This document shows, one piece after another, positions 1-9,079 of a stretch of DNA of 64,000 nt. Origin of the DNA: Oligoflexia bacterium (GTDB lineage Bacteria > Bdellovibrionota > Bacteriovoracia > Bacteriovoracales > Bacteriovoracaceae). Below the pieces are notes generated by a model. That model was not told the origin of the DNA and made no database searches. It worked only from the letters and a program-made list of their open reading frames with translations. Location of the stretch: positions 25,908 through 89,907 of the forward strand of contig JADGAN010000003.1 of the NCBI GenBank assembly GCA_015231955.1, read 5' to 3'. Each line of letters begins with the position of its first letter. The first letter of the stretch is position 1. Position numbers and translations under genes: made by a program.

Positions 1-87
1 CCGATACTGGCTTCAATAGCGCTTCATTGGTTGGTGACATACTGGTAACTGGTCGTGAATCCGAAGCAATAATCTCACTCTCTTCCT
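1..87. repeat. Inverted 87-bp copy of an internal rpoA segment
   Basis: Bases 1-87 are the exact reverse complement of bases 1362-1448, which lie inside rpoA. I compared them base by base and saw no mismatch. The match stops at base 88, where the sequence switches into the reading frame of ribosomal protein S13. A fragment of rpoA in reverse orientation, joined in the middle of a neighbouring gene about 1.3 kb away, is typical of a chimeric read or a misjoined contig end. A real inversion or duplication cannot be excluded from this window alone. Confidence 0.95.
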
Positions 88-180
88 GTGAGAGGACAAA
101 GAACTCATACCAATGCAAGAACTAGGAAAGGCAAAGCTGTAGCGATTGCAGGTAAGAAATCAATTAAACAATTAAAGTAA
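88..180 (+). CDS. rpsM: 30S ribosomal protein S13, C-terminal fragment
   Basis: The last 30 codons of S13 are present, read as [20 protein letters not shown] and on to a lysine-rich tail and TAA at 178-180. The [14 protein letters not shown] stretch is the conserved S13 C-terminus, which contacts tRNA in the small-subunit head. The 5' part is missing because the sequence before base 88 is the inverted rpoA piece, so this is a truncation by assembly or rearrangement and not a decayed gene. The gene sits directly upstream of rpsK, as in most alpha operons. Confidence 0.9.
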
Positions 181-202
181 GATAGGCGTATAGGAAAAGT
201 TT

Positions 203-580
203 ATGGCAAAGCAAGGAAAAAAAGTTAAGAAGAGTATACCGCACGCCATGTGTCATGTGCAAGCGTCATTCAATAACACTATTGTTACTTTTACAGACAT
301 GCATGGCAATGCAATTTGTTGGGCGAGTGCTGGGCAGTTGGGCTTTAAAGGTTCTAAAAAATCAACTCCATTTGCAGCACAGGTAGCTTCTCAAGAAGCT
401 GCGAGAAAAGCTGTTGAAAATGGCGTGATGAGCGTTGATGTGCAAGTCAAAGGCCCAGGTGCTGGTAGAGAAAATGCAATCAGAGCTTTATTGGCCGCTG
501 GGCTAAAGGTTTCATCTATTGCAGATCGAAGTCCAATGCCTCACAATGGATGTCGGCCTCCAAAGAGAAGAAGAGTTTAA
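203..580 (+). CDS. rpsK: 30S ribosomal protein S11
   Basis: This 125-residue protein has full family length. It has the S11 landmarks NNTIVTFTD near residue 25, [14 protein letters not shown] in the middle, the [13 protein letters not shown] segment, and the C-terminal [13 protein letters not shown] that binds 16S rRNA at the platform. It belongs to the alpha operon (rpsM, rpsK, rpoA, rplQ) and lies 22 bases after rpsM. In the usual gamma-/deltaproteobacterial order rpsD follows rpsK. Here the next gene, after 66 bases, is rpoA. Confidence 0.98.
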   Translation: MAKQGKKVKKSIPHAMCHVQASFNNTIVTFTDMHGNAICWASAGQLGFKGSKKSTPFAAQVASQEAARKAVENGVMSVDVQVKGPGAGRENAIRALLAAGLKVSSIADRSPMPHNGCRPPKRRRV

Positions 581-646
581 TTTTAGATTTGGAATAGCTT
601 AGTACTTTAGTAATTCTCGAAAATATACAAAGACAGGAGATATAAA

Positions 647-1693
647 ATGGTCGATAGCTTCTTGAGCAAGAGTTGGACAGGAATGATTCGTCCAGTAGCG
701 CTTGAAGTTGATTACGATACTTTAAGACCAGACTACGGAAAGTTTATTGCTCGACCACTTGAGCGTGGCTATGGACTAACGCTTGGAAACTCACTGAGAA
801 GAGTTTTGTTATCATCTTTGCAAGGAGCAGGTATTGTTGCTGTAAAGATCGATGGCACTGAGCATGAGTTCGGAACCTTGAATAACATTAAAGAAGAGGT
901 TTCTGAAATTATTCTAAACTTAAAAGAGATAAAGTTTAAAATTAAAGATCGTGAAGAAATCAACTTAATTCTTGAGAAAGAGGGTGAAGGTGCTGTTCTT
1001 GCAAAAGATATTTCAGAGCATCCAAGTGTCACTGTTCTAAATCCAGATCACGTTATTGCCAATATCTCTTCTGGTGGAAAGATCAGAATGGAATTGAAGG
1101 TTGCACGTGGCAAGGGTTATGTGACCGCAGCGGACAATAAAGATGGCTTTGATTTACCTCTTGGTTGGATCTACTTGGATACACTATTCTCACCTGTTCA
1201 TAGAGTGAATTATACAGTTACCAATAGCCGTGTTGGTAAGCGCACTGACTTTGATCGATTAACGTTGGAAGTTTGGACAAATGCAGGGATTGCGCCTGCT
1301 GACGCTGTGGCAATTGCATCTAAGATTTTAAAGCATCAATTGACTGTCTTTTTAAATTTTGAGGAAGAGAGTGAGATTATTGCTTCGGATTCACGACCAG
1401 TTACCAGTATGTCACCAACCAATGAAGCGCTATTGAAGCCAGTATCGGAGCTTGAGTTATCGGTGCGATCTGCAAACTGTTTACAGAATGCAAATATCAA
1501 GTATATATATGAGCTTGTTTCAAAGACTGAGGGTGAAATGCTTAGAACTAAAAACTTTGGCAGAAAATCTTTGAATGAGATCAAAGAGATTCTTGCTAGT
1601 ATGGGACTTGGTCTTGGAATGAAAGTTGATAGTATTATCAAGCAAATCCAGCAGCAGAAATCCCCAAGTGAAAGCGGTAAAGGTCAAAATTAA
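647..1693 (+). CDS. rpoA: DNA-directed RNA polymerase subunit alpha
   Basis: This 348-residue alpha subunit scaffolds RNA polymerase assembly. The N-terminal dimerisation domain shows the [20 protein letters not shown] block (about residues 39-58). The C-terminal domain, after a linker around residues 245-260, shows [17 protein letters not shown] and the helix-hairpin motif in [15 protein letters not shown] that contacts UP-element DNA and activators. A ribosome-binding site AGGAGA precedes the ATG. It is slightly longer than the E. coli protein (329 aa), mostly in the C-terminal tail. An 87-base internal segment (1362-1448) also appears inverted at the left edge of the window. Confidence 0.98.
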   Translation: MVDSFLSKSWTGMIRPVALEVDYDTLRPDYGKFIARPLERGYGLTLGNSLRRVLLSSLQGAGIVAVKIDGTEHEFGTLNNIKEEVSEIILNLKEIKFKIKDREEINLILEKEGEGAVLAKDISEHPSVTVLNPDHVIANISSGGKIRMELKVARGKGYVTAADNKDGFDLPLGWIYLDTLFSPVHRVNYTVTNSRVGKRTDFDRLTLEVWTNAGIAPADAVAIASKILKHQLTVFLNFEEESEIIASDSRPVTSMSPTNEALLKPVSELELSVRSANCLQNANIKYIYELVSKTEGEMLRTKNFGRKSLNEIKEILASMGLGLGMKVDSIIKQIQQQKSPSESGKGQN

Positions 1694-1717
1694 TTTTAGA
1701 GTGAGAGGACGAGAATC

Positions 1718-2074
1718 ATGAGACATCAAAATTATAAGTATAGAATTGGTACAACAACAGCGCATCGCAAGGCACTTTTAGCAAACTTATCAGCTTCAAT
1801 GATCGAGAGCGGTAAAATTAAAACTACGATTACAAAATGCCGCTCCTTGAGAAGTTTTATTGAGAAGCTTGTAACCTTAGCAAAAGAGGACAGTGTCCAA
1901 AGAAGAAGATTGGTTCTCTCAAGACTTAGAAATAAGCAAGCACTTAAAAAATTGTTTGCTGATATTGCACCCAAGTATAAGACAAGACCTGGTGGTTACA
2001 CCAGAATCACCAAACTTCCCGATGCGAGAGTTGGTGATGGTGCACAAGTTGCTTATATCTCTTTTGTTGAATGA
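1718..2074 (+). CDS. rplQ: 50S ribosomal protein L17
   Basis: This 118-residue protein has the L17 signature from its first residues (MRHQNYKYRIGTTTAHRKAL), followed by the IKTTITKCRSLRSFIEKLVTLA helix and the C-terminal GGYTRITKLPDARVGDGAQ block. It closes the alpha operon 24 bases after rpoA, with a GAGAGGA Shine-Dalgarno. It converges on galE with only 13 bases between the two stop codons, and I saw no clear terminator hairpin in that gap. Confidence 0.98.
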   Translation: MRHQNYKYRIGTTTAHRKALLANLSASMIESGKIKTTITKCRSLRSFIEKLVTLAKEDSVQRRRLVLSRLRNKQALKKLFADIAPKYKTRPGGYTRITKLPDARVGDGAQVAYISFVE

Positions 2075-2087
2075 TTTTGACTCTAAG

Positions 2088-3113
2088 TTACAATCCTCTT
2101 GAGATAATCTCTTTTTCCCATTCATATTGAGTTTTGCAAATTAAGTCAATGTCTTGATATTTAGGCTTCCAGCCAAGAGTGTTTTTTACCCTACTGGGGT
2201 CTGCAAAAATAGAAATAGCATCACCAGCACGCCTTGATACGTATTCCACTGGGAGTTCTCGTTTGATAACTTTATTCATAGAAGAGACTACCTCATTGAC
2301 TGAGAACCCTTGTCCATAGCCGCAATTAAATATGCCAGACGCACCACCGCTTTCGAGGTATTCGAGGGCCAGTGAGTGGGCCTCCGCCAAATCATCAACG
2401 TGAATATAGTCACGAACGCATGTGCCATCTGGGGTTGGGTAGTCACTTCCAAAAATTTTGAGATGGGAGCGTTTACCTACGGCCACTTCACTGGCCACTT
2501 TGATGAGCTGAGTGGCGTTTGGAGTAGATTGACCAAGGCCACCGCCTACCTTTGCCCCAGCAACATTAAAGTATCTTAAAATGGCGAATTTGAGCTTGTT
2601 TACTGAATTTTCAGTGAACAACGAAAGAGGTGTTGCAGTAGAGGAGGTAAGGTCTTGCAAGGCCCACTCTGTTGCCAGCTTGCTCTTGCCGTAGGAGGTG
2701 AGCGGGTTGACTGGAGTGGACTCAGAGACAGGGATCTTTTCTGGAGTTCCGTAAACGGCGCAAGTAGAAGAGAAAATGAATTGATTAATGTCGTGCTTTA
2801 GGCATTGCTCGATAAGCGAAAGTGAGTTGAAAAAGTTGTTCTTGTAATATTTGATCGGTAGGCGTGTCGATTCTTCCACCTCAAGGTGGGCCGCGAAGTG
2901 GATGACTGATTCAACTTTATATTTTTTAAAGATGAACTGTAGGAGTTCTGGATCACCGCAATTTCCTATATAGAGGTCTATAGAGGTATCGGGAATGGCC
3001 CATTTGAAGCCGGAGTAGAGGTTGTCGATGGCAACTATTTTTCTCTTCTTTTGGTAGAGGTTGTGGAGAGTGTGAGAACCGATGTAACCTGCTGCGCCTG
3101 TGATTAAAATCAT
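2088..3113 (-). CDS. galE: UDP-glucose 4-epimerase
   Basis: This 341-residue extended short-chain dehydrogenase interconverts UDP-glucose and UDP-galactose, feeding surface polysaccharide and galactose metabolism. It starts with the NAD-binding glycine motif TGAAGYIGSHT. The catalytic Ser/Tyr-x3-Lys pair is in SSTCAVYG and TSYGKSKLATEW, the family motif is LRYFNVAGA, and the C-terminal part has DGTCVRDYIHVDDLA. Length and motif order fit bacterial GalE throughout. It stands alone on the minus strand, convergent to the ribosomal operon. Confidence 0.95.
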   Translation of the reverse strand: MILITGAAGYIGSHTLHNLYQKKRKIVAIDNLYSGFKWAIPDTSIDLYIGNCGDPELLQFIFKKYKVESVIHFAAHLEVEESTRLPIKYYKNNFFNSLSLIEQCLKHDINQFIFSSTCAVYGTPEKIPVSESTPVNPLTSYGKSKLATEWALQDLTSSTATPLSLFTENSVNKLKFAILRYFNVAGAKVGGGLGQSTPNATQLIKVASEVAVGKRSHLKIFGSDYPTPDGTCVRDYIHVDDLAEAHSLALEYLESGGASGIFNCGYGQGFSVNEVVSSMNKVIKRELPVEYVSRRAGDAISIFADPSRVKNTLGWKPKYQDIDLICKTQYEWEKEIISRGL

Positions 3114-3250
3114 GATATTTGCCCTCAGTTTTGTTCTTAAACCATATAATAGTATAGGTTTTAAAAGCTATTCAAAGAACAATCAAAGAAAATGATTGTA
3201 AATCATTGTAAAAGATGATGATAGGCAATGGAAAATGAAAACTAGAAAGA

Positions 3251-3640
3251 TTAGTGGTAAATTTTACTACCTGACTCTTCTAGTTCAATTTCGTTTTTGC
3301 AATTAATGCAAAGTTCAGAGGTGGGATCAATTTGTAACCGCTTGAAGGAGATTGGAGAGTCACAATCCCGGCAAAGGCCAAAAGCACCTGACTCAATTCT
3401 TTTTAGTGCATCATTTATTTTGTTCTCGGTGGATTGATCACGATTGAGGAAAAACCACATCCTTTCCAAGTCACCTTCATGACCTGCAACATCGGCAGCG
3501 TCTTTCAAAGAGTCACTTCCATCTTTAATCTGTGCCAGGCGCATTTCACGAAAGCTTCGCAAATGCGATCTTTTAGACTCCAATACTTGCTTTATGGATG
3601 TCAATTCTGATTCTGTTAATTTGTTATCACTGCTATTCAT
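3251..3640 (-). CDS. DksA/TraR-family zinc-finger protein
   Basis: This 129-residue protein has a helical N-terminal half, then the DksA/TraR C4 zinc finger CRDCDSPISFKRL..CINC near residues 93-118. DksA-family proteins bind the RNA polymerase secondary channel and work with ppGpp. Shorter members of this kind are common in deltaproteobacterial genomes, and not all are true DksA. The region just before the zinc finger reads ALKRIESGAFGLC, the standard family approach sequence. A GGGGAGAGAG ribosome-binding site lies just upstream of the ATG. I give no gene symbol because several paralogues usually exist and the coiled-coil tip aspartates cannot be assigned with certainty. Confidence 0.85.
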   Translation of the reverse strand: MNSSDNKLTESELTSIKQVLESKRSHLRSFREMRLAQIKDGSDSLKDAADVAGHEGDLERMWFFLNRDQSTENKINDALKRIESGAFGLCRDCDSPISFKRLQIDPTSELCINCKNEIELEESGSKIYH

Positions 3641-3824
3641 GAGTTCTCTCTCCCCACTAGTTTTTGAAAAAGCTTTTTAAAATTTATATTTTTGTTTGTC
3701 TACACTTTTTAATAAAATATTGCACCACTTGCTCTTTTGTCGTTTTAGACAGAGGTGTTGTTAAGGTTAATATATTTGTTTAGGATAAAGAGAGAGTAAT
3801 AACCAGAGGTGAGGTGAGTATATT

Positions 3825-4928
3825 ATGATGAAGATGGCCCCAAATATAACGACAAAAACAAAATTGATTGCAAGCTTTTGCGTTTTGGCATCAGTGATAG
3901 TTGCAGTAATTCTATTGTCGACTTCTAGCGCAAAATCAAAACCTAACTATCTCTTTAAGAAGCATGCGAGTAGTGAGATTTATGCACTTGTGAATGGCAA
4001 GGAGATCAAAGGAAGTGAGGTTGACAGTGGCATTGAGGCCGATCTATTTGATTTAGAGCAGAAAATTTTCGATTTAAGAATGGAAAAGTTACAAGCGATT
4101 GTTTTTAGAGAGTTGGTACAAACGTCAGTTGAGAAAAAAAACAATGCTTTGCTTGATGAGGATGAGTTTTTTGTAAAGTTTATTTTAAAAGAAAGGAGTG
4201 TTTCATCGCAGGATATTGAAGAGTTTATTAAAGAAAATAATATTCCTGAGGCAAGCGTAAATAACGAGATGAAGGAGAGGGTTAGAAAGTATTTAGATGA
4301 TGGTAATAGGAGGGAGGCAGTTACTCAGTGGTTGGCCGAGAAAACGAAAAAGAGTCCTGTGGAGATCTATTTTAAGCGGCCAAAACGACCATGGTTTAAT
4401 ATGGAAAATAACCAAGGGAGTTCTTCTTCTTTGATTTTAGAGGGAAGTAGCAATGCTAAGGTAAGCGTGGTGGTGTTTGTCGACTATCAATGCTCCTTTA
4501 GCGCAAAGGCGGTGCGAGTTATCAAGGATATTAGAGATCGCTATGGAAAGAAAGTACAACTGCTTATACAAAATTACCCACTTCCTTTTCACCAATACGC
4601 CAAGGAAGCGGCCATGGCGAGTTTCTGTGCGAATGAGCAGGGTTCAGAAGAGTTTGAAAAGATGTTTTTCTATCTTTTTAAAAAGCAGAGTGAGCTTAGT
4701 CGAGAGCTAATCAAGGGAGCAGGAGAGAGTCTTGGACTAAAAGAATCTATGTATGAGGAGTGTTTGCTGCAGAAGCGCTTTTCCAAGGAATTGGCGCAGA
4801 GTATTGCATTCGGAGAGAAATTAGGGATTAAGGCCACTCCAGTATTTTTTGTGAATGGGCAGATGATCAGAGGGGTATATGCAAGTGACCTTTTCTTTGA
4901 TGTTATCAATGAAGAGCTAAGTAAATAA
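3825..4928 (+). CDS. Exported DsbA-like thioredoxin-fold protein with a CxxS site
   Basis: This 367-residue protein has one N-terminal hydrophobic segment (about residues 12-32) that should anchor or export it. A helical region (about 50-185) follows that reads like the SurA/PpiC-type N-terminal chaperone domain. The C-terminal half is a DsbA/Thioredoxin_4 fold: VVVFVDYQCSFSAKA at residues 215-229, then the cis-proline loop IKATPVFFVNGQ. The expected CxxC is Cys223-Ser-Phe-Ser226, so the second cysteine is missing. Such a protein could form mixed disulfides but not an intramolecular active-site disulfide. It is monocistronic, with a GAGGTGAG ribosome-binding site. Its physiological substrate is unknown. 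Confidence 0.8.
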   Translation: MMKMAPNITTKTKLIASFCVLASVIVAVILLSTSSAKSKPNYLFKKHASSEIYALVNGKEIKGSEVDSGIEADLFDLEQKIFDLRMEKLQAIVFRELVQTSVEKKNNALLDEDEFFVKFILKERSVSSQDIEEFIKENNIPEASVNNEMKERVRKYLDDGNRREAVTQWLAEKTKKSPVEIYFKRPKRPWFNMENNQGSSSSLILEGSSNAKVSVVVFVDYQCSFSAKAVRVIKDIRDRYGKKVQLLIQNYPLPFHQYAKEAAMASFCANEQGSEEFEKMFFYLFKKQSELSRELIKGAGESLGLKESMYEECLLQKRFSKELAQSIAFGEKLGIKATPVFFVNGQMIRGVYASDLFFDVINEELSK

Positions 4929-5045
4929 AAATTATTGCAAGGTAATTTCTGTCTCGTTTTGCAGTATGAGCTAGTGTGGTATTTTAGGATTAGAGTGCTA
5001 GCAAGGTGCCAAAACTTATTATCTTTAAGTTAGGAGTGGCAAAAC

Positions 5046-6989
5046 ATGACAGTAAATTCGATAGACTATGCGAGGGCCTTGGCAGAGGAACGAGATAAGT
5101 ACCGGAGAGCAGTTCGAGAGCTAAATGATACCAGCAAGCAGGAGTTGGCAAGGCTAGAAAAGAATAGCGACGACAAGCTTAAACTATATCGGCAAAACCA
5201 AGTGAGTGCCAAGTATGCATTGGAGGACTCCTTTGATAAAAGAGTAGGGGATATTAGGGAGGGGACAAGAGAGTCGATTGAAAAAATAAACAAAGAGTAT
5301 CCTAAAAAACTGGCCGAAGAACAAACACGCTTTCAAGCACAGGCCATAGGTCAGAAAGATGCTTATCAGAGGCAATTGGCAGAGATTGGCGATTCATTTA
5401 GGCGGGCCAATATGCATGAACGTGAAGAGCATGCTGCTATCGAAAAGAACAATCAAATCAACTATCAAAATAAATTGGATAGTCAGCGTCAGCAGTATGG
5501 CGATCAGATGGATTTTGTGCAGGATATGGCACGGAAAAATGCCAGTGATTTGCAAAACCGCAGGCGCGTAGAGCATGAGTCGCAGTCAAAAGAGCATCAG
5601 CAAAACTTAATGGATATGCAAAAAGCGGAAACCAATAAACGAATGGAGGCCATCAATAGCAAAGAGAATGAGGTTAAGGTTTTAAAAGGAGAAGCCGCCG
5701 CGGAGAAAAAACTAAGCGCAGACAAGCATGATAATTTACTGTCTCTAACGAAGAAGAAAAACGAGGAGATGATAACTGATTTGCAAAAGAATTTCGATCG
5801 AGTAGGTGGTCAATATCGAGAAAAAGTTGCAATAAATGAAGAAGAGCAAAAGCAGGGTTATCTTAAAAAAACGGAGAAGATGTTAAGCGAGAGTATCAAT
5901 GATCGTGAGGATTATAATCAGCGGCTATCAGATTTAAGAAATGAGTCTGATATGAAGCTTAATGCTCCAGTAGTTAAGAATGCAGAAGAGAATAGGCGAT
6001 TGGATCATGAAAAGAGCATTCAACATTTAAATGATAAATTTGAAAAAAATAATGAATTATTGCATGATTCTTATACAAATGATCTTGAAAGAATTAAAAG
6101 AGCAAGTTTATTAAGGGAGAGAGAATCGCTTCGGGATTTAAATAATTACGTTTTAGAGACGCTGGCGCAAAAAGATGAGCAGGCAAAAAAGGTGATTGAT
6201 ACTTATCGCAGGCGTGATTTTGATAACATTGAAGGTACTCGGAAAAAATTAGATCAGATGCAGGCGCAGAACATGGATCGAATACAACATAATGCTCTGG
6301 AGTTTAGCAAAGAGCTTGATCATGGTAACCAGAATGCGCAGCAGGCAATGGAGAAGCAAAGAGAGTTTTATACCGAAAGACAGCGAGGTGTTGTGGCAAA
6401 AAAACAACAGGAGATTATTGATCTTATTGAGAGTATGAAGAAAGGGCATTTCCAAGAGCTCGAGAAGACAAAAGATTATCTTGGCGAGAGAATTGAAAAT
6501 AAAGAGAAAGAAAAAGTGGATGCAGCAGAAGTTTTTAATGCCAAGATTGAGCAGATGGATGAACAACGGGTAACGGAGAATCGGTATAACAGTATTGTCT
6601 TTGATGAAAAACATAAGCAGGATATGGAGATTATGAAAGATGCTCTTGATAAGAAGGAGCGAGAGCATGACCTTAAAATTAATGAGATGAGGAAGATGTA
6701 CGATCAAAGGGTAGATGATATTACCAGACAAAATGCACAGCAAACGAGAAAATTATTGGCCGAGGCCAAGCGAGAGAATCAAGCACAGCAACTAGAATTT
6801 TTTCATAAAGCAAAGAGTTTAGAAAAGAATAATATGAAGGAGCAAGCTTTGCTTAAAGCTGCTAACGAAATGCAGACGAATAGTGTCATTAGCAGTTATG
6901 AAGATAAAATTGCGCGCATGAAGGGTGTACACGATTTAGAGATTGATAAATTGAAGCGAAAACTTGAAGAGAAAAGTAACGGTGTTTAA
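5046..6989 (+). CDS. Large coiled-coil protein of unknown function
   Basis: This 647-residue protein is predicted to be almost entirely alpha-helical. It is rich in Glu, Lys, Gln, Arg and Asn, with only a couple of prolines. I find no cysteine and no tryptophan in the whole length. Heptad-like spacing of Leu/Ile/Met/Ala continues from end to end. There is no signal peptide or membrane segment, so it is probably cytoplasmic. A TAGGAGTGG ribosome-binding site precedes the start. Its stop codon is seven bases from the convergent argB stop. It could be a cytoskeletal or scaffold rod, but I recognise no named family and assign no function. Confidence 0.8.
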   Translation: MTVNSIDYARALAEERDKYRRAVRELNDTSKQELARLEKNSDDKLKLYRQNQVSAKYALEDSFDKRVGDIREGTRESIEKINKEYPKKLAEEQTRFQAQAIGQKDAYQRQLAEIGDSFRRANMHEREEHAAIEKNNQINYQNKLDSQRQQYGDQMDFVQDMARKNASDLQNRRRVEHESQSKEHQQNLMDMQKAETNKRMEAINSKENEVKVLKGEAAAEKKLSADKHDNLLSLTKKKNEEMITDLQKNFDRVGGQYREKVAINEEEQKQGYLKKTEKMLSESINDREDYNQRLSDLRNESDMKLNAPVVKNAEENRRLDHEKSIQHLNDKFEKNNELLHDSYTNDLERIKRASLLRERESLRDLNNYVLETLAQKDEQAKKVIDTYRRRDFDNIEGTRKKLDQMQAQNMDRIQHNALEFSKELDHGNQNAQQAMEKQREFYTERQRGVVAKKQQEIIDLIESMKKGHFQELEKTKDYLGERIENKEKEKVDAAEVFNAKIEQMDEQRVTENRYNSIVFDEKHKQDMEIMKDALDKKEREHDLKINEMRKMYDQRVDDITRQNAQQTRKLLAEAKRENQAQQLEFFHKAKSLEKNNMKEQALLKAANEMQTNSVISSYEDKIARMKGVHDLEIDKLKRKLEEKSNGV

Positions 6990-6996
6990 GTTAAAG

Positions 6997-7815
6997 TTAG
7001 ATGCGAACGATGGCGGTGCCAATGCTGCCAGGTTTGGTTAGCTCGCTAAGGAGTCCATCCGCAGAGTCGAGACCTACAATGTGAAAAGAGTCAAGTTGGT
7101 CTTGGAGCAACTCAAAGCCCTCTTCTAATTTAGGAATCATTCCACCTTTAATTACACCATCGGCAATCTTTTGCTTGGCCTCTTGAAGGGTTAGCATAGC
7201 AAAGCGTGAATTTTTGTCTTCAAGATTTTGAAAGACACCACCCACTTGAGTAACTGCTACAAATTTTTGCGCCTGTAGTTTCTTGGCGATTTTTACAGCA
7301 ACTGTATCAGCGTTGATGTTTAGCACTTGGCCTTGGTCATCGGCAGAGAGTGGGCCAACCACCGGAATAAATCTTCCGCTCAAGAGATGGTGGATGATAG
7401 TGGTATCAATATTAATGATGTCACCAACAAAACCAAAATCAACAACTTCACCATTGCTGCCAGTAACTGCTTTTGGTGGACGTTTCTTGGCATTTACGAC
7501 AGAAATGCCACTGACACTAGCTCCAGGAAGGTGATGCTTTTTAAGAATGGAGAGAATATTGCTATTAACAATTCCAGGAAGAGTCATCTTCATTACTTCC
7601 AAGGTCTCGGCATCGGTAACGCGTCGCCCTCCTACCATTTTAGGAGAGAGTCCTAGGCGAGTAGAGAGTTTGCTTGCTTGAGGACCACCCCCATGGACGA
7701 GCACGACGTGCTGGCCTTGTTCGTAGAGGGATTTGATGGCGATAGCAAGATTATCTAGTTGATCCAAAGAATCGATGATCTCTCCGCCAAATTTAATTAC
7801 AGTGATATTTGACAT
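6997..7815 (-). CDS. argB: Acetylglutamate kinase
   Basis: This 272-residue amino-acid kinase phosphorylates N-acetyl-L-glutamate, the second step of arginine biosynthesis. It shows the phosphate-binding VIKFGGEII at the N-terminus, LVHGGGPQASKL near residue 60, the MVGGRRVTDAETLEVMKM substrate loop, and the IKGGMIPKLEEGF block near the C-terminus. It follows argC in the same minus-strand operon, with 21 bases between them including an AAAGGAGAC ribosome-binding site. Other arginine genes (argJ, argD, argF) are not in the window. Confidence 0.95.
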   Translation of the reverse strand: MSNITVIKFGGEIIDSLDQLDNLAIAIKSLYEQGQHVVLVHGGGPQASKLSTRLGLSPKMVGGRRVTDAETLEVMKMTLPGIVNSNILSILKKHHLPGASVSGISVVNAKKRPPKAVTGSNGEVVDFGFVGDIINIDTTIIHHLLSGRFIPVVGPLSADDQGQVLNINADTVAVKIAKKLQAQKFVAVTQVGGVFQNLEDKNSRFAMLTLQEAKQKIADGVIKGGMIPKLEEGFELLQDQLDSFHIVGLDSADGLLSELTKPGSIGTAIVRI

Positions 7816-7836
7816 AACAGTGTCTCCTTTTAATTT

Positions 7837-8892
7837 TTATGGCCAGCTACCAAAATCATCAAGTGCAGTGGTTTCATCAAAACCAAACATCAAATTCATA
7901 TTTTGAACAGCTTGGCCGGCGGCACCTTTTACTAAGTTATCAAAGGCAGAAGAGACCGCAAAACTCTTGGTGCCATTTCTCTCTTCACGCAAATACCAGC
8001 CGAGTTCTACAAAGTTGGTACCGGCAACCGCGATCACTTCAGGCATATTTTTGGTGCCGGTGAGGCGAACGAAGGCTTGGCCTTTGTAGTATTCGCGGTA
8101 GATATTTTCGACATCTTTTTCACTTAGGTGAGGTGGCAGATCAACCACGATGTTGGTGAGCATTCCGCGACTGAGCGGCGCAGAGATTGGAATAAAATCG
8201 ATAGAGATGTTTTTTGCGCCAGCATCAAGCAGCGTTTGTTCCATCTCTGGAAGGTGTTGGTGTACAAGCGGTTTGTAGATTTTCATATTGAGGGAGCGGG
8301 TGGGATGGTGAGTGCCCTCGCCTGGGGCCACCCCACTACCACTACTACCGGTTGCGGCAATCACGCGAATTTTTACATTGTTAAGGAGGCCGCTTTTGGC
8401 AAGAGGGGCCATGCTGAGGGCAACACCTGTTGGAAAACAACCGGGGTTTGCAATGTATTTTGCATTTTTTATTTGTTCACGATTGACTTCAGGAAGGCCG
8501 TAAACAAATTTCGAAAGATTTTCGGGGTTAGTGTGAGAGGTAGCGTAATATTTGTTATACACGCTTACGTCACGAGTCCGATAGTCGCCGGAGAAGTCGA
8601 TGATCTTTACTCCAAGGGGAAGAAGTTCTGGAACTTTGGTGTAGGAGACTTTGTGAGGGAGGGCGAGAAAAACAACATCGCAGTCGCGAGCGGTCTCTTC
8701 GGCGGTTAAGTTTTCAAGTTTATAGTGAAGACGATCGCCAAAATTTTTATGGACTTTACCGATGTTTTCACCCACTTGCTCAATACTGGAAATTCGTAGC
8801 AGCTCAACGTGAGGGTGCATGAGAAGACGCTTGATTAACTCAGCGGCGGCATACCCTGTTCCACCCATTAAAGAGGCCTTGATTTTTTTCAT
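7837..8892 (-). CDS. argC: N-acetyl-gamma-glutamyl-phosphate reductase
   Basis: This is the third enzyme of arginine synthesis: it reduces the ArgB product to N-acetylglutamate semialdehyde with NADPH. The N-terminus has the dinucleotide-binding GGTGYAAAELIKRL. The catalytic cysteine sits in YIANPGCFPTGVALSMAPL, and the family block GTHHPTRSLNMKIY follows. I place the start at the ATG at 8892, which has AAGGGAG seven bases upstream, rather than at the in-frame ATG eight codons earlier that lacks one. About 351 residues is the normal length. It is the first gene of the argC-argB pair, divergent from the FmdB-type gene. Confidence 0.95.
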   Translation of the reverse strand: MKKIKASLMGGTGYAAAELIKRLLMHPHVELLRISSIEQVGENIGKVHKNFGDRLHYKLENLTAEETARDCDVVFLALPHKVSYTKVPELLPLGVKIIDFSGDYRTRDVSVYNKYYATSHTNPENLSKFVYGLPEVNREQIKNAKYIANPGCFPTGVALSMAPLAKSGLLNNVKIRVIAATGSSGSGVAPGEGTHHPTRSLNMKIYKPLVHQHLPEMEQTLLDAGAKNISIDFIPISAPLSRGMLTNIVVDLPPHLSEKDVENIYREYYKGQAFVRLTGTKNMPEVIAVAGTNFVELGWYLREERNGTKSFAVSSAFDNLVKGAAGQAVQNMNLMFGFDETTALDDFGSWP

Positions 8893-9079
8893 TGCATACT
8901 CCCTTGAAAAGATCATTTGAAAGCAATTATAAAAAGAGAATAAAAAATTTACTTTTTTTTTAATTCATTTTATGTGTGTTTGTCTAAGATGTTTACAGAT
9001 GTTTGCGCATAATAATTATCAAAGTAATTTCTAAGGATATTGAATAATTTCCTTGGCGTTACTGAAAGAGGAGTGAGTC

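Noticed and set aside
6249-6743. 164-codon open frame on the minus strand opposite the coiled-coil gene
   Set aside because: Antisense of a Glu/Lys-rich helical gene gives Phe/Leu-rich frames by composition. It has no ribosome-binding site and no protein-like pattern.
8128-8709. 193-codon open frame on the plus strand opposite argC
   Set aside because: It is a shadow of the argC coding sequence. ArgC is intact and well conserved, and this frame reads as no protein family.
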